A stretch of 64,000 nucleotides of DNA from Incurvaria masculella. Its lineage: Eukaryota > Arthropoda > Insecta > Lepidoptera > Incurvariidae. The translations under genes were made by a program, and so were the position numbers. Within the stretch, counting starts at the first letter, position 1; every line of letters starts with the position of its first letter. Shown here piece after piece: positions 26,001 through 34,907 of the stretch. The notes beneath the pieces were generated by a model. The model made no database searches. It was not told where the DNA came from and worked only from the letters and a program-made list of their open reading frames with translations. Location: the NCBI GenBank assembly GCA_946894095.1, contig OX335643.1, forward strand, positions 1,971,036 through 2,035,035, in the 5' to 3' direction.

Positions 26001-28054
26001 ATATGTAGAGGTATTGCGAAAAGGATTTCACTTTGCTGGAATCTTAAATTGAAGCTAATTTTAAAATGGTTCCATGCCAAGTCTTTCCGATAACCATGTT
26101 TGCATGAAAGTTATAACTAAAAGTACAAAACGATGATTCATCGGATGCGGTCATTTTAGGGTCGTATGCCCACTTTAATAATACGTTAATATTTTTTCTT
26201 GCTTATACATAATTAATATATATTTTACGGTTAAAGCCCGATGTTGGTTAAATTCCGGAATTTATTTTTTCTTGAAGTTTATTGAATTTCTGCGCATGTA
26301 CCCACGTTGAGTGCACTAGAAAAAATTCGAACTTTAAAATGTTTTTTTTTTGTACAAAAATATTTGAAAAAAAAGGTTAAGGTTATTTTTTCCTTACCAT
26401 AAACTCGATATTAGGCACTCGACACGGGTATATCATAAAATTTTTAAGATTTCGGACTTTAACAAACATCGGGCTTCAACCTTAACATACATACAGTTTT
26501 TGTTTTTATTAATTTTCTCTCGAATTCAAAATGCATGTCAATGCAAAGGACAAAATGATCTGGGGTTAGAATCTGAGCCGGTAGTTTAAGTTGTCACCTA
26601 AATTGGCGTTACGGCAAACCGATCGACTGGCGTTTTCAAATGTATGGAGAAATTGAAGAGCGCGCGCAGCGGGCGTTAAGCGAACTAACATTTGCGAGTC
26701 CGAGCTTGATTTGACAGCTTACTCAACGTTGCCGTAAATACGTCGACGTTGCCGTTTACGTCCACTCCGCGTTTTCATACAAATCGGAAGTCCGCGTTTG
26801 ACTTTGACAGCTTGAAGAAGTAAAACCACAGAATATCTATTAAAAACTTGTATGGAGTTTAGAGAAAACGCCAGTCGATCGGTTTGCCGTAAACGCCAAT
26901 TTCGGTGAGAACTCAGACTGCCCACTGTGTACCGGCATCTGCTTGAGATTGTCCAGTCTTTTGTTTGGAGCGACGTCTTTCTTGTTGCGCATGAGCAGAT
27001 AGAGACGAGCGATCCCGGGGCACGCACTTAGCAGCTTCTCCACCAGCACCTGCAACACAATGTATAATATCATGACAATATCTAACATAACAAACAATAG
27101 AATTTCCTGGTTTTGAGCTCACAAGAACAAAAACTACGAATGTTATTTGATCTTGAGTACGATTTTATATTGAAAAAACATGTACAAATAAGATTATACT
27201 GATATACGGATAGGAAGGCATGGTGCAAACCTATAATAATAAAACATCAATGATAGTCTTAATTTCCATAAAACTAAACTCAAATTTTTTGTCAATGGGT
27301 GCTTGTCAGATTTTTATACAAAATATTTCGAATAGTTATAAAACTTATTCGGTCAGTCTTTGAACATGCTTTTAGTAAAAAAATAATTTTACCATTTATG
27401 ATACGAGTGGCTCCATCTAGGTTATCAAGATTAAATTAAATGAGAACCTCTACCTCTAAAGAAGTCTTATGTATTGAACATAGATGGCTCTAAGTGACCT
27501 TATTACGAAACTGTGTTTTATATTATATTTTTAGGCAAATGCGATTAAAGATTTTGTTGTCAAACCTCTTATTATTTCTCTCTAAGACTTCGTGCACTTG
27601 CACGTAAAATTTTATCCAAAATAATTCCTTACCGCGAGTGGCGTCATCTGTAATTAGATTCAAAATACAAACTTGAGGGTTTTAAAGGTTTCAAGCGACG
27701 CTATATAGATGGCGCCAGTAGCGAATTTTAATTAGCACCTCAGAGAAGGCAAATTTTGTGGCGAAGGTTCAACGCTTGCTTACGGTGACCAAGCGTCACC
27801 GTAAGCAAGGACCTTAAAGCGATGCACTGCTCCAGAATGACCGAGACTGGTCAACCTGGCCCTTTAGTCGCATTTTACGACGTCCATGGGATGGTTGGCG
27901 GTAGAGGGTTTATAAGATACGCCTGCAGTGGGCTAGCAATAGTAACCACCTTTCCCATGAACCCGCTAGCGCCGGTTATGAAGACGCTGCGCCCGTCGAA
28001 CCACTGCGCCACCTGGCTCTCCTCCACGTCTTTGGACTGCTGTCGGCACGCCAT
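17075..28054 (-). CDS. Fatty acyl-CoA reductase, copy B (complete, 12 coding exons, 529 aa)
   Basis: NADPH-dependent reduction of fatty acyl-CoA to fatty alcohol. Coding exons: 27950-28054, 26933-27049, 25823-25942, 24598-24723, 23363-23508, 21579-21688, 20610-20802, 19642-19791, 19399-19488, 18845-19009, 18055-18153, 17075-17243. All introns are GT..AG; lengths sum to 1590 nt, i.e. 529 residues plus TAA. Domain order: NAD-binding_4/Rossmann with TGASGFMGK (27-35); catalytic Y214 and K218 in YTFTK; hydrophobic segment about 357-376; FAR_C ('Sterile') region with [12 protein letters not shown] (about 396-407) and EWTFFSDNV; hydrophobic C-terminal anchor about 475-495. Length fits the family (about 520). 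The ATG at 28052-28054 follows an acceptor (AG about 28068-28069), so an upstream non-coding exon is likely. Introns are loaded with MITEs and SINEs. Looks functional; physiological role (pheromone, cuticle wax, other) is not decidable here. Confidence 0.95.
17288..17634. mobile_element. MITE-like element, family H
   Basis: Starts GGGGCATTCACAAAACGCG and ends CGCGGTTTGTGAATGCTCCC, inverted. It lies in the last FAR-B intron, about 45 bp from the last coding exon. Confidence 0.6.
18540..18737 (-). pseudogene. LINE ORF2 3' remnant
   Basis: Minus strand encodes [20 protein letters not shown] and a following [13 protein letters not shown], the C-terminal end typical of Jockey/CR1-type RT proteins. 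Related pieces at 28103 and 57523. Lies in FAR-B intron 10. Confidence 0.65.
19085..19190 (-). repeat. Repeat family J
   Basis: Inverted copy: AGTACACTGCACTCGGATTT, GCCAGTTCA, CAGCGAAGAAGAAC. Confidence 0.55.
20880..21220. repeat. Degenerate short tandem repeat
   Basis: Variants of AGGAATC / GGTAATC / GGGAATC recur every 10-25 bases across about 340 bp of FAR-B intron 6. No constant period. Confidence 0.5.
22133..22165. repeat. Perfect hairpin, 14-bp arms
   Basis: CCAAGGAACTTGTA, 5-base loop, TACAAGTTCCTTGG, with GTCGCAAC directly repeated on each side. Confidence 0.7.
22216..22396. mobile_element. Small fold-back MITE
   Basis: CGCCGGGTGAACAGGCAAG and GTGAGTGATT at the left are inverted as AATCACTCAC and TTGTTCACCCGGCG at the right. 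Confidence 0.65.
22405..22486. repeat. Perfect hairpin, about 32-bp arms
   Basis: CAAGGTAGCCTCTGGCTCC...AACATAAA returns as its exact reverse complement after a loop of about 19 bases. Confidence 0.75.
22525..22572 (+). repeat. Solo end of MITE family C
   Basis: CCCGTTTGTATGGGGAGTTG, then AGCGGGTTGGGCCACCTTAA; only this end remains. Confidence 0.65.
23577..23938 (+). mobile_element. Full-length SINE, tRNA-like head
   Basis: Head GTAGCCTAGTGACGCGG and GAGTTCAATTCCGAC; body CGTCACGAATGCC, ACCATCGCATTGGATGA, ATGGCACCTAATTCC; tail TAGCCATCCATGTCAGG then A-run. Lies in FAR-B intron 4, between coding exons 4 and 5. Confidence 0.8.
25053..25118 (-). pseudogene. Decayed extra copy of FAR-B exon 3, relic 1
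   Basis: The minus strand reads [18 protein letters not shown], then TAG; the real exon has [18 protein letters not shown]. Nucleotide blocks such as GTCAGCG and GGAGCTG are conserved in register. The donor has been lost and an in-frame stop follows. It lies immediately downstream of relic 2, so the exon was copied at least twice in the same orientation. Confidence 0.6.
25154..25240 (-). pseudogene. Decayed extra copy of FAR-B exon 3, relic 2
   Basis: The minus strand reads [17 protein letters not shown], then after a small frame shift a stretch matching AGCAGACGCT, and ends in GAGAG followed by GTAC. The real exon 3 (25823-25942) reads [18 protein letters not shown]..., contains AGCAGACGCT and ends GAG followed by GTAC. 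The similarity covers the 3' two thirds of the exon, including the donor position. The relic lies in the intron just downstream of the real exon, separated from it by a 550-bp MITE. The shift and the missing 5' third suggest it is not used. Confidence 0.65.
25251..25800 (+). mobile_element. TTAA MITE family C, full 550-bp copy inside FAR-B
   Basis: Starts TTAAGGTGGCCCAACCCGGC and ends CGGGTTGGGCCACCTTAA. It inserted 20-25 bp past the 5' splice site of coding exon 3 and now separates exon 3 from its two decayed copies. Confidence 0.85.
26229..26481. mobile_element. Fold-back MITE in FAR-B intron 2
   Basis: GGTTAAAGCCCGATGTT at the left pairs with AACATCGGGCTTCAACC at the right with one mismatch. 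Confidence 0.7.
26595..26907. mobile_element. MITE with about 40-bp inverted ends, next to the exon 2 donor
   Basis: CACC..AATTGGCGTT, CGGCAAACCGATCGACTGGC and GTTTTC at the left return inverted at the right, ending in GGTG. The right end lies about 25 bp from the FAR-B exon 2 donor (GT at 26931-26932). Confidence 0.75.
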
Positions 28055-28102
28055 CTTGCTGCAGCTGCTGGAAATAAAAAAATAAAATTGGTGAAGTCTG
28101 AT

Positions 28103-28216
28103 TTTTATGACAAGCCCGGCACATGGCGTACCCCAGGACCTCACTAAAGAGGCACCCGACGACGTCCGTGGGTTTTCGGACTTTCACAGCGACTGCGAAA
28201 ACCATGCCGGCCGACC
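28103..28216 (-). pseudogene. LINE 3' remnant upstream of FAR-B exon 1
   Basis: ATGGCGTACCCCAGGACCTC, GGCACCCGACGACG and CCATGCCGGCCGACCAGG match the remnants at 18540 and 57523. Confidence 0.55.
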
Positions 28217-28218
28217 AG

Positions 28219-28272
28219 GGGGTCCATTCAGAGCAAGAGTAAGTTCGAGTTCGCGAGAGCTTACTCTTGCTC
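28219..28272. repeat. Collapsed MITE family B
   Basis: GGGGTCCATTCAGAGCAAG start, then AGAGCAAGAGTAAG and its perfect inverse CTTACTCTTGCTCT with almost no interior. The LINE begins immediately after. Confidence 0.55.
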
Positions 28273-28391
28273 TAAACACTTACTTCTAACAGAAGGTTAC
28301 CTCCGGGGCTCCCAAATGTAACCAAAATAAATGTAGAAAAAATAATAGCAATAGTAACAATAGACTAACTCAAGAGGATGAGAACAAAATC

Positions 28392-29108
28392 ATGAGGCCT
28401 AACACCACTGTGCCAAGTCACATGCCCATTCAGGCTACAGTTAAGTCGACAAGCTTGCCAGTAGGTATGCCCGTTAGACAAGTACTCATTCTGTGTGACG
28501 AGCATGGCACTAACATGGCTCAGCGGTATAGTGAGTCGTGTAAGTCGTCGGACTCCATCTCCGCTCTCTGCAAGCCTGCGGCACCTATCACCGAGATAAT
28601 TAAGGACTTTCCCCGCAAGGTCAATGGGATGCGGGAAAATGACATTGTTATTTTGTTAGTGGCCAATGCAGGTTCAAATGCTGATGTGAACATATTTACG
28701 AAATGTGTAAATTATGTAGTAGATATGTGTGGACGCAAAAAAATTAAATTATTTATTAGTTCCCTGTTGTATGTGCCACATTTCACAAATAATTCGCACA
28801 ACACTAATGCTACTGCCTATAGAACTAATACAAATATATATACACTTACAAACAGTGTACCAAATACTACCTTCTTAGATTTAAATTCACTTTTGAGACC
28901 ATGTTATAACAAACATGGAGCTCTTAATAACTTGGGACTAAGAGCCCTTGCACACCAAATTCAAAACTGTAATTATGTTATGAAAACATCCAATTTAGCA
29001 TTCATTCCATTGGATGCAAATGCAAACGAAAATGTGCAATCTGATATACATGAAAATAATGGTTCTTTTTTATATTCAAATCCTCTAAATGTGTCCAACC
29101 GAAAGTAA
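28392..29108 (+). CDS. LINE ORF1, SGNH/esterase-like protein
   Basis: 238 residues from the first ATG, but the frame is open about 33 codons further left and there encodes a Cys- and Asn-rich stretch (KCNQNKCRKN). The middle has an SGNH-hydrolase-like pattern: VLILCDEHG where GDS-H is usual, IVILLVANAGSNAD in the place of the block-III GxND segment, and GALNNLGLRALAHQI as the C-terminal block. CR1-type elements often carry an esterase-like ORF1. The position of the catalytic Ser appears to hold Glu, so a non-catalytic or RNA-binding role is plausible (inference). It ends 17 nt before ORF2. Confidence 0.7.
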   Translation: MRPNTTVPSHMPIQATVKSTSLPVGMPVRQVLILCDEHGTNMAQRYSESCKSSDSISALCKPAAPITEIIKDFPRKVNGMRENDIVILLVANAGSNADVNIFTKCVNYVVDMCGRKKIKLFISSLLYVPHFTNNSHNTNATAYRTNTNIYTLTNSVPNTTFLDLNSLLRPCYNKHGALNNLGLRALAHQIQNCNYVMKTSNLAFIPLDANANENVQSDIHENNGSFLYSNPLNVSNRK

Positions 29109-29125
29109 ACAAAAAAAATAATACA

Positions 29126-32017
29126 ATGTTGGATACTGTAAACTTAAATAGCAGTAAAAAACATTTTCGAGTGGGTCACCAAAATGTTCAAGGAATGAGA
29201 GGAAAATGCCCAATGATAGAATTAACTTTAAAAGAAAATAATTTTGATGTGTTTTGTATTAGTGAATCTTGGATTGATGTTAATGAGTTAAATTCCCACC
29301 AAATTACAAATTATACAGTAATAAGTAGTAGTCACAGAAAAAACTTTATTAGGGGTGGGACACTAATTCTTGTAAAAAATGGTTTGAGAGCAAAAAATCG
29401 ACTGGATATTGTCAATATGTCTATCGAAAAGGTATTTGAAATAAGTTGTATAGAAGTAAGTTCTTTTCTTATTCTTTCAGTTTACAGGTCTCCTTCAGAA
29501 AACATATCGTCATTTTCAGAAAAGCTAGAGGAATGCCTACACAAAATAAGTATTAACAATAACAAGTCAATAATATTATGTGGAGATTTTAATATAAAAT
29601 TACCTCTAGATAAACAAGGAAAACATGATCTAACAGATTTAATGGATAGTTTTTTGCTCCAACAGACCATTTTTGAGCCGACGAGAGTGACTGACTCATG
29701 TGAATCGTGTCTGGATAATATTTTCACTGATGTCAAATACATAGAATCAAAAGTCTTTTTGGGAGTTCAGTCAGATCACTATGCTCAACAAATATCCATA
29801 AACGATAAATCTAAATGTATAAATAAAACCATAAATCGATCATGCAGGATTATAAATAAGTGTAAAATTGGAGATTTAAGTAATGATCTAAAAAACGAAT
29901 TTCATAAAGTAGATAATAAATTAAATTTTAAACAATTTTATAATCCATTTATTAGATATGTTAATATGCACATGCCATTAAAAAGAGTACCAAAAATGTA
30001 TAGAAACAATAGTGCATCATGGACAACCCCTGGCATTCTTATTTCAAAACATAAATTGTTTACTTTGTATGACTTGCTAAAACTTAATAATAACCCAGGT
30101 CTTAGATCGTATGTATCGCTATATAGTAAAATATTTAAACAAGTTACTATGAAGGCAAAACAAATTTTCCTAAAAAATAAATTAATAAACTCAGATAATA
30201 AAATAAAAATGGCTTGGACTATAATAAAGGATGAAACGGGCAAATCACCAAAATGTATTGACGCACAATTAGAACTCAAAATAGACGAAGAACTTACTAC
30301 AAATGGACCCGCGGTGGCTAATCATTTCAATAAATATTTTTCTTCAATCGCACAAGATACAACAAAATGTATCCAATCAAGTTTGGATTTATCATTGGAG
30401 CACCTTAAAATGTTTTTGCCACGCAATAAAGACTTCGTGATTTTTGAACCAGTAAGCTATTCTGAGATTGAAAAAATAATTAGAGACCTTAAGTCTAAAA
30501 GATCGCAAGATTTATGGAACCTATCTCCTAATTTGTTAAAGTCCATCTCGGACTGTTTTATTGAACCTCTTAGAATTGTCATAAATAATTGTCTTGAAGA
30601 GGGCACATTTCCGGACTCATTAAAAATTGCTAGGGTTATACCATTGTTTAAAAAAGGATCTCATAATCATGTTGAGAATTATCGACCTGTGTCTTTACTA
30701 CCAGTGTTCAGCAAAATTTTTGAAAAAATTCTTGAACAAAAATTAGTAAATTTCTTTGACATTCACACTGTAATTAATTATAAACAATTTGGGTTTCGTA
30801 AGGGTAGGTCAACAGGAGATGCCATTGCGTCAATGATGAAATCGGTTTTAACTTCTCTAGATAACTCGATGAGTACCTACGGCATTTTCTGTGATCTATC
30901 AAAAGCATTTGACTGTGTAAATCACGAAATACTGCTAGGGAAACTAGAACATTATGGTGTTAGAGAAAAAGAATTAAGTATATGTAAATCATATCTATCA
31001 AATAGAAAACAAGTCTGTGATGTAAACGGCACTAAGTCTGATGTAGAATCGATCACTATGGGTGTACCGCAGGGCTCAATTCTGGGACCATTGTTCTTTT
31101 TGATTTACATTAATGACATTTCAAGCTGCATCGCAACAGACATCGAGATGGTTTTATTTGCTGATGACATATCATTAATTGTAAAAGATCAAAATATATC
31201 GGACCTGCGGGTGTCCTTTATACAAGCCATAAACTCACTAAAATTATGGTTTGAAGCCAATAACCTTCTTTTAAATGTAAGTAAAACTAACTTAATGCAC
31301 TTTGTGCTGGGGACCCAGAAACGCTGTGTGAATCATGATGTTTTAAATGCAGCACATGATTTGTCTTTGAGTATAACTAAGGAAATAACATTTCTTGGTG
31401 TAGTATTTGACAATCGTTTTACATGGAAACCACATATTGATAAGCTTGCTGCTAAGCTTAGCTCTGCATGCTATGCAGTAAAAAAAATTAAGGAGCTTTG
31501 TGGTTTAGAAGCTGCTAAATCTGTCTATCATGCCTATTTTCACAGCATAATGTCATATGGGCTGATGTTCTGGGGTGATGCAGCTGAAGTAAATCGTATA
31601 TTTGTTTTGCAGAAAAGAGCACTGCGATGCATGCTTGGCATGAGGACGAGAGATTCCTGTAGAAAGGTGTTTGGTGACGTAGGAATCTTAACTTTGCCAA
31701 GTGCTTACGTTTTTCAAAACATCTGCTATGCAAGAAAACATATAAATGATTTCACCCTTAACTGTGATGTTCATAACTATAACACAAGACACAAGAACAA
31801 TGTTAAAGTAATTAGTCATAAATTAGTCAAAACATCTAAGAGTTTTATATGTAACAGTGTTAGATTTTATAATAAATTGCCCAAAGAGGTGAGAGATTTA
31901 TCTGAAAATTCTTTTAAAGTTAAGGTTAAGAAGTTGCTAACACATAAGGCTTACTATTGTATTAAAGATGCCCTAGCTGATAAATTTGAATTTACTGAGA
32001 TTTTGACTGCCTGCTGA
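29126..32017 (+). CDS. LINE ORF2: APE endonuclease and reverse transcriptase
   Basis: 963 residues, uninterrupted. N-terminal apurinic-type endonuclease: HQNVQG near residue 20, CISESW near 45, CGDFNI near 150, QSDH near 215. Reverse transcriptase: YRPVSLLPVFSKIFEKI near 518, [15 protein letters not shown] near 590, GVPQGSILGPL near 645, FADDISLI near 676 (the catalytic pair DD). The C-terminus ends in the Jockey/CR1-type tail with FYNKLPKEV. It nicks the target and copies its own RNA by target-primed reverse transcription. No stop or frame break, so it may be competent. Codon use is much more AT-rich than in the FAR exons. Confidence 0.92.
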   Translation: MLDTVNLNSSKKHFRVGHQNVQGMRGKCPMIELTLKENNFDVFCISESWIDVNELNSHQITNYTVISSSHRKNFIRGGTLILVKNGLRAKNRLDIVNMSIEKVFEISCIEVSSFLILSVYRSPSENISSFSEKLEECLHKISINNNKSIILCGDFNIKLPLDKQGKHDLTDLMDSFLLQQTIFEPTRVTDSCESCLDNIFTDVKYIESKVFLGVQSDHYAQQISINDKSKCINKTINRSCRIINKCKIGDLSNDLKNEFHKVDNKLNFKQFYNPFIRYVNMHMPLKRVPKMYRNNSASWTTPGILISKHKLFTLYDLLKLNNNPGLRSYVSLYSKIFKQVTMKAKQIFLKNKLINSDNKIKMAWTIIKDETGKSPKCIDAQLELKIDEELTTNGPAVANHFNKYFSSIAQDTTKCIQSSLDLSLEHLKMFLPRNKDFVIFEPVSYSEIEKIIRDLKSKRSQDLWNLSPNLLKSISDCFIEPLRIVINNCLEEGTFPDSLKIARVIPLFKKGSHNHVENYRPVSLLPVFSKIFEKILEQKLVNFFDIHTVINYKQFGFRKGRSTGDAIASMMKSVLTSLDNSMSTYGIFCDLSKAFDCVNHEILLGKLEHYGVREKELSICKSYLSNRKQVCDVNGTKSDVESITMGVPQGSILGPLFFLIYINDISSCIATDIEMVLFADDISLIVKDQNISDLRVSFIQAINSLKLWFEANNLLLNVSKTNLMHFVLGTQKRCVNHDVLNAAHDLSLSITKEITFLGVVFDNRFTWKPHIDKLAAKLSSACYAVKKIKELCGLEAAKSVYHAYFHSIMSYGLMFWGDAAEVNRIFVLQKRALRCMLGMRTRDSCRKVFGDVGILTLPSAYVFQNICYARKHINDFTLNCDVHNYNTRHKNNVKVISHKLVKTSKSFICNSVRFYNKLPKEVRDLSENSFKVKVKKLLTHKAYYCIKDALADKFEFTEILTAC

Positions 32018-32354
32018 CTGGGTACAAAAAGTATCCTATTATTATTACTATTTTGACTAATTTTATTTTTACTAATTTTTGACACCTGATACATTTTGTA
32101 TCTTTACTACTTTTATGATAAGTACTACTTGTAGTATGAAATTACTAACCAAGCAATTTTGATTTGATACAATTTCGTATCAATAATGACGAGGGCTCTA
32201 TACACCCGAATTTTATTTTTATTTTATTTTAGTTAAGCATTATTAGTTTCTCGGTATTGGTCAAAATCTCATATAGGAATCTATTATTACTTTATTGATA
32301 GGGATGCTCTCAAACCATTATACTCTTAATTGTCTGTAGGTGGTAGCATTTAAA

Positions 32355-32690
32355 GGGATATGTAACTATGTGATCAGCTGTACTGTAGTAGTTTATGACA
32401 AAACTCATAGTATTAAAACCTAATGTGCAAGTGTTTCACAGTGTTGTGTTGCCACTGGAGCAGTGCATCGCTTAAAAGTCCTTGCTTACGGTGACGCTTG
32501 GCTCAGGTTATCTCTTTCCCTAAAATATGGTTGAAAGAGGTAATGGCTGTGCCCGGCGTGATGCTCGTGAACGGGTGCTGTTTGTGGGGACTGGCCTGCT
32601 CCAATTGGCAACATATTGGTTGGAGGGGATTGTCTTTGCAAATAAAATGATATTTGTCATGAACTGTTGCATACGGCATGGATTGTAAAT
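32355..32690 (+). repeat. Repeat family G, second copy
   Basis: Colinear with 6135-6480 over nearly its whole length (GATCAG, TAGTATTAAAAC, CACTGGAG, GCGTGATGCTCGTGAACGGG, GATATTTGTCATGAACTGTT). Confidence 0.65.
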
Positions 32691-32764
32691 TTTTGTGTAT
32701 TCATGTGAATTTAGTGTTTTACCTATGTTTCTGTTAAAATAATTGACAAACACTTTTGTAAACT

Positions 32765-32925
32765 TAGACTAAGTGGACGTTGAAAAAAAAAAACAGCGGA
32801 GTTTCTTTCCAGTTCTTCTTCGCTGTGTTTTGTTTCGCTGAACTGGCCAATGCTAAAATATGACAAATCCGAGTGCAGTGTACTGTCTATGGATGATGAA
32901 TAAACAATACAATACAATACTACAT
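32765..32925 (+). repeat. Repeat family J, clearest copy
   Basis: CAGCGGAGTTTCTTTCCAGT, CTTCGCTGTGTTTTG, GAGTGCAGTGTACTGTCTA and an AATAAACAATACAATACAAT tail. Confidence 0.65.
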
Positions 32926-32926
32926 T

Positions 32927-33535
32927 GAACTAGATGGAAAACACGGACGATTTTTCAAAACCGCTTCGACTATCTTTTCAACCAATGCGATGGTACCAAC
33001 CCGGGCGGGCTTAAACCCTACCACCTAGTAGGGGAAGGGGACCTACAGTTTTACATGGATTCCGAACCATGGAGCAGCGCGCATTCGTGATGAAATGAAA
33101 TAAAGAAAATGAATTTATTCAAACAACAAAAACACATAAAACAACGTAATTACATAAGAAAATGAGTTAATCTTAAATTTTATATGAAATTTGATTACCT
33201 TAATATGCACTTTGAGCATTTAAAGTACATATTAAGGTAATAAACAGTGTTGTTGTATGAATGGGTTCGGAGGCTCAGCGATAAAATCGCCCGTGAAGTA
33301 AGGAACTTTACGAGCGGCGCTGTTTTTCAGCCACGACCCTCTACGCTGTGTATGTTAAAAAAATATGTAGTCTTCGTGTCGCCGTGAGCAACAGTGAGCC
33401 GAATAACCAAGCTACAGGCCAGAACACTTATCGAACTCGGAATGAGAAAGACAGTGGTGCATGTCGGAATTGAACCCAGATCTCAGGTACGCTAGGCCAA
33501 TTCCCGCACCACTAGGTCACTAGCAAGATCTGGCG
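32927..33535 (-). mobile_element. tRNA-headed SINE split by a 310-bp insertion
   Basis: Body at 32927-33105 and head at 33425-33535 (GGAATTGAACCC box B, CCACTAGGTCACTAGC box A), both inverted. The intervening DNA (about 33106-33420) is unrelated and A-rich at its left; it includes an inverted pair around TACCTTAATATGCACTTTGA. Confidence 0.65.
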
Positions 33536-33747
33536 GATCGGTGGGTTCTATTTTTATGTCAACAGTGTATGAGTGCATTCCTGCCTGTTTCGCATTGAGT
33601 TGTGGTAGAAAGCGGACGGAGGGACCGCTTGTTACCTGGGTACATTGATTAGAGTATAGAGAGATAAGATTCAGTATTTTTCGCCGGAACTTTGCAAAGA
33701 TAACTTTGAGATTTTATAGCTGGAGGTGGTGAAAACGGGCTCATAAG

Positions 33748-33795
33748 GCTAATAGGGTTCCGTTGGCACCCTTTGGGTACGGAACCCTAAAAAGT
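33748..33795 (+). repeat. Repeat family A, 3' end only
   Basis: AATAGGGTTCCGTTGGCACC and GGGTACGGAACCCTAAAAA. Confidence 0.65.
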
Positions 33796-34064
33796 ATCAA
33801 CTTAGGACTGGCTCTAGTCTAGGGTGTGACGCCAAATAGGATTTGAGGGCCAACGGCAACATCTTTGAGTTTTTGATGTCTTTGATGTCGACTATTCGCG
33901 GTGGGACAGCAGAATCTTTCCAGCCACATAAATTATTTGATTAGTTAATTTATAACAACCATTGTTTGCCACAGGTATCCAAGAAAAAAAAATACTATAA
34001 TATAATACAATCGTACAGGACCAATCTGGAATCAAAACTTTTACATTTCATTACGAATGCGAGA

Positions 34065-34535
34065 TGGTTCCAATGTACCCGCTCGGGTCGGTACCACCAC
34101 ATTGGATTATGCCGTATAATCCAGTTCAGTGTAGTCGTGCTCATAAATGAAAGGTCCAGCGGCCTTATTGCCGAACAGCGACTGTCGCTGCCAGCGTCAG
34201 TGTCGCTGCTATCGAGTCATCGCATACAAAATTTTGTGGCTACCGTTACTGCGGATAAAAGATAGGCAACCGCATTTATTTTTATCCGTAGCCGCCATCG
34301 ACATAATATATGCCGTCGGTATCGGTAATCCATGGTAAGTCGATGGTAGCCGCAAAATTTTGTATGCGATGACTCGTTAGCAGCGATACCGACGCTGGCA
34401 GCGACAATCGCTGTTCGGCAATAAGGCCGCTGGCATGGCACCCAAATCCTTCGGGAATGTGACGTATGGGCTAATATCATGACGGTAATTGTGTGGTATT
34501 AGCCATCCATGTCAGGTTTAATAAAAAAGCAATAC
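34065..34535 (+). mobile_element. SINE body interrupted by a palindromic MITE
   Basis: Body sequence up to AAAGGTCC at about 34160 resumes at GGCATGGCACCCAAATCC (34434) and runs to TAGCCATCCATGTCAGG. The head is missing or unrecognisable. Confidence 0.65.
34161..34434. mobile_element. Palindromic MITE, arms about 100 bp
   Basis: GCGGCCTTATTGCCGAACAG at the left and CTGTTCGGCAATAAGGCCGC at the right; similarity continues inward through TCATCGCATACAAAATTTTG. No frame of interest. Confidence 0.75.
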
Positions 34536-34601
34536 TATTCCTAATTAATTAAAACACTGCTTCAAATGCTTGTTAGCAGTTATGCGACAAAAGGAAGTTG
34601 C

Positions 34602-34907
34602 TTTTTAGGGTTACGTACCCAAAGGGTGAAAACGGAACCCTATTACTAAGCCTCCGCTGTCCGTCCGTCCGTCCGTCCGTCCGTCCGTCTGTCACAGGGC
34701 TGTATTTAGTAACCGTAACAGATAGACAGCTGAAATTTTCACAGAGTGTGTATTAATTTTGCCGCTATAACAACAAATAGGTAAGATTAAAAAATAATTA
34801 ATATTATAGGGGGTCCCCATACAAAAAAACGTCATTTTTTTGTATTTTTTTTACGATGGTACGGAACTCTTCGTGTGCGAGTCCGACTCGCACTTGGTCG
34901 GTTTTTA
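34602..34907 (-). repeat. Repeat family A, full copy
   Basis: Inverted: TTTTTAGGGTTACGTACCC, (GTCC)n, CACTTGGTCGGTTTTT. All landmarks present. Confidence 0.75.

Larger units (their letters stand above)
28290..32236 (+). mobile_element. Non-LTR retrotransposon (CR1/Jockey group), both ORFs open
   Basis: Two ORFs in order (SGNH-like ORF1, endonuclease-RT ORF2) and a 3' UTR ending in an ATTTT-rich tract at about 32236. The left boundary is set where the ORF1 frame opens after a TAA; ORF1 probably began further left, so mild 5' truncation is likely. It lies divergent to FAR-B, about 240 bp upstream of its start codon. The exact clade and ends are uncertain. Confidence 0.8.
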
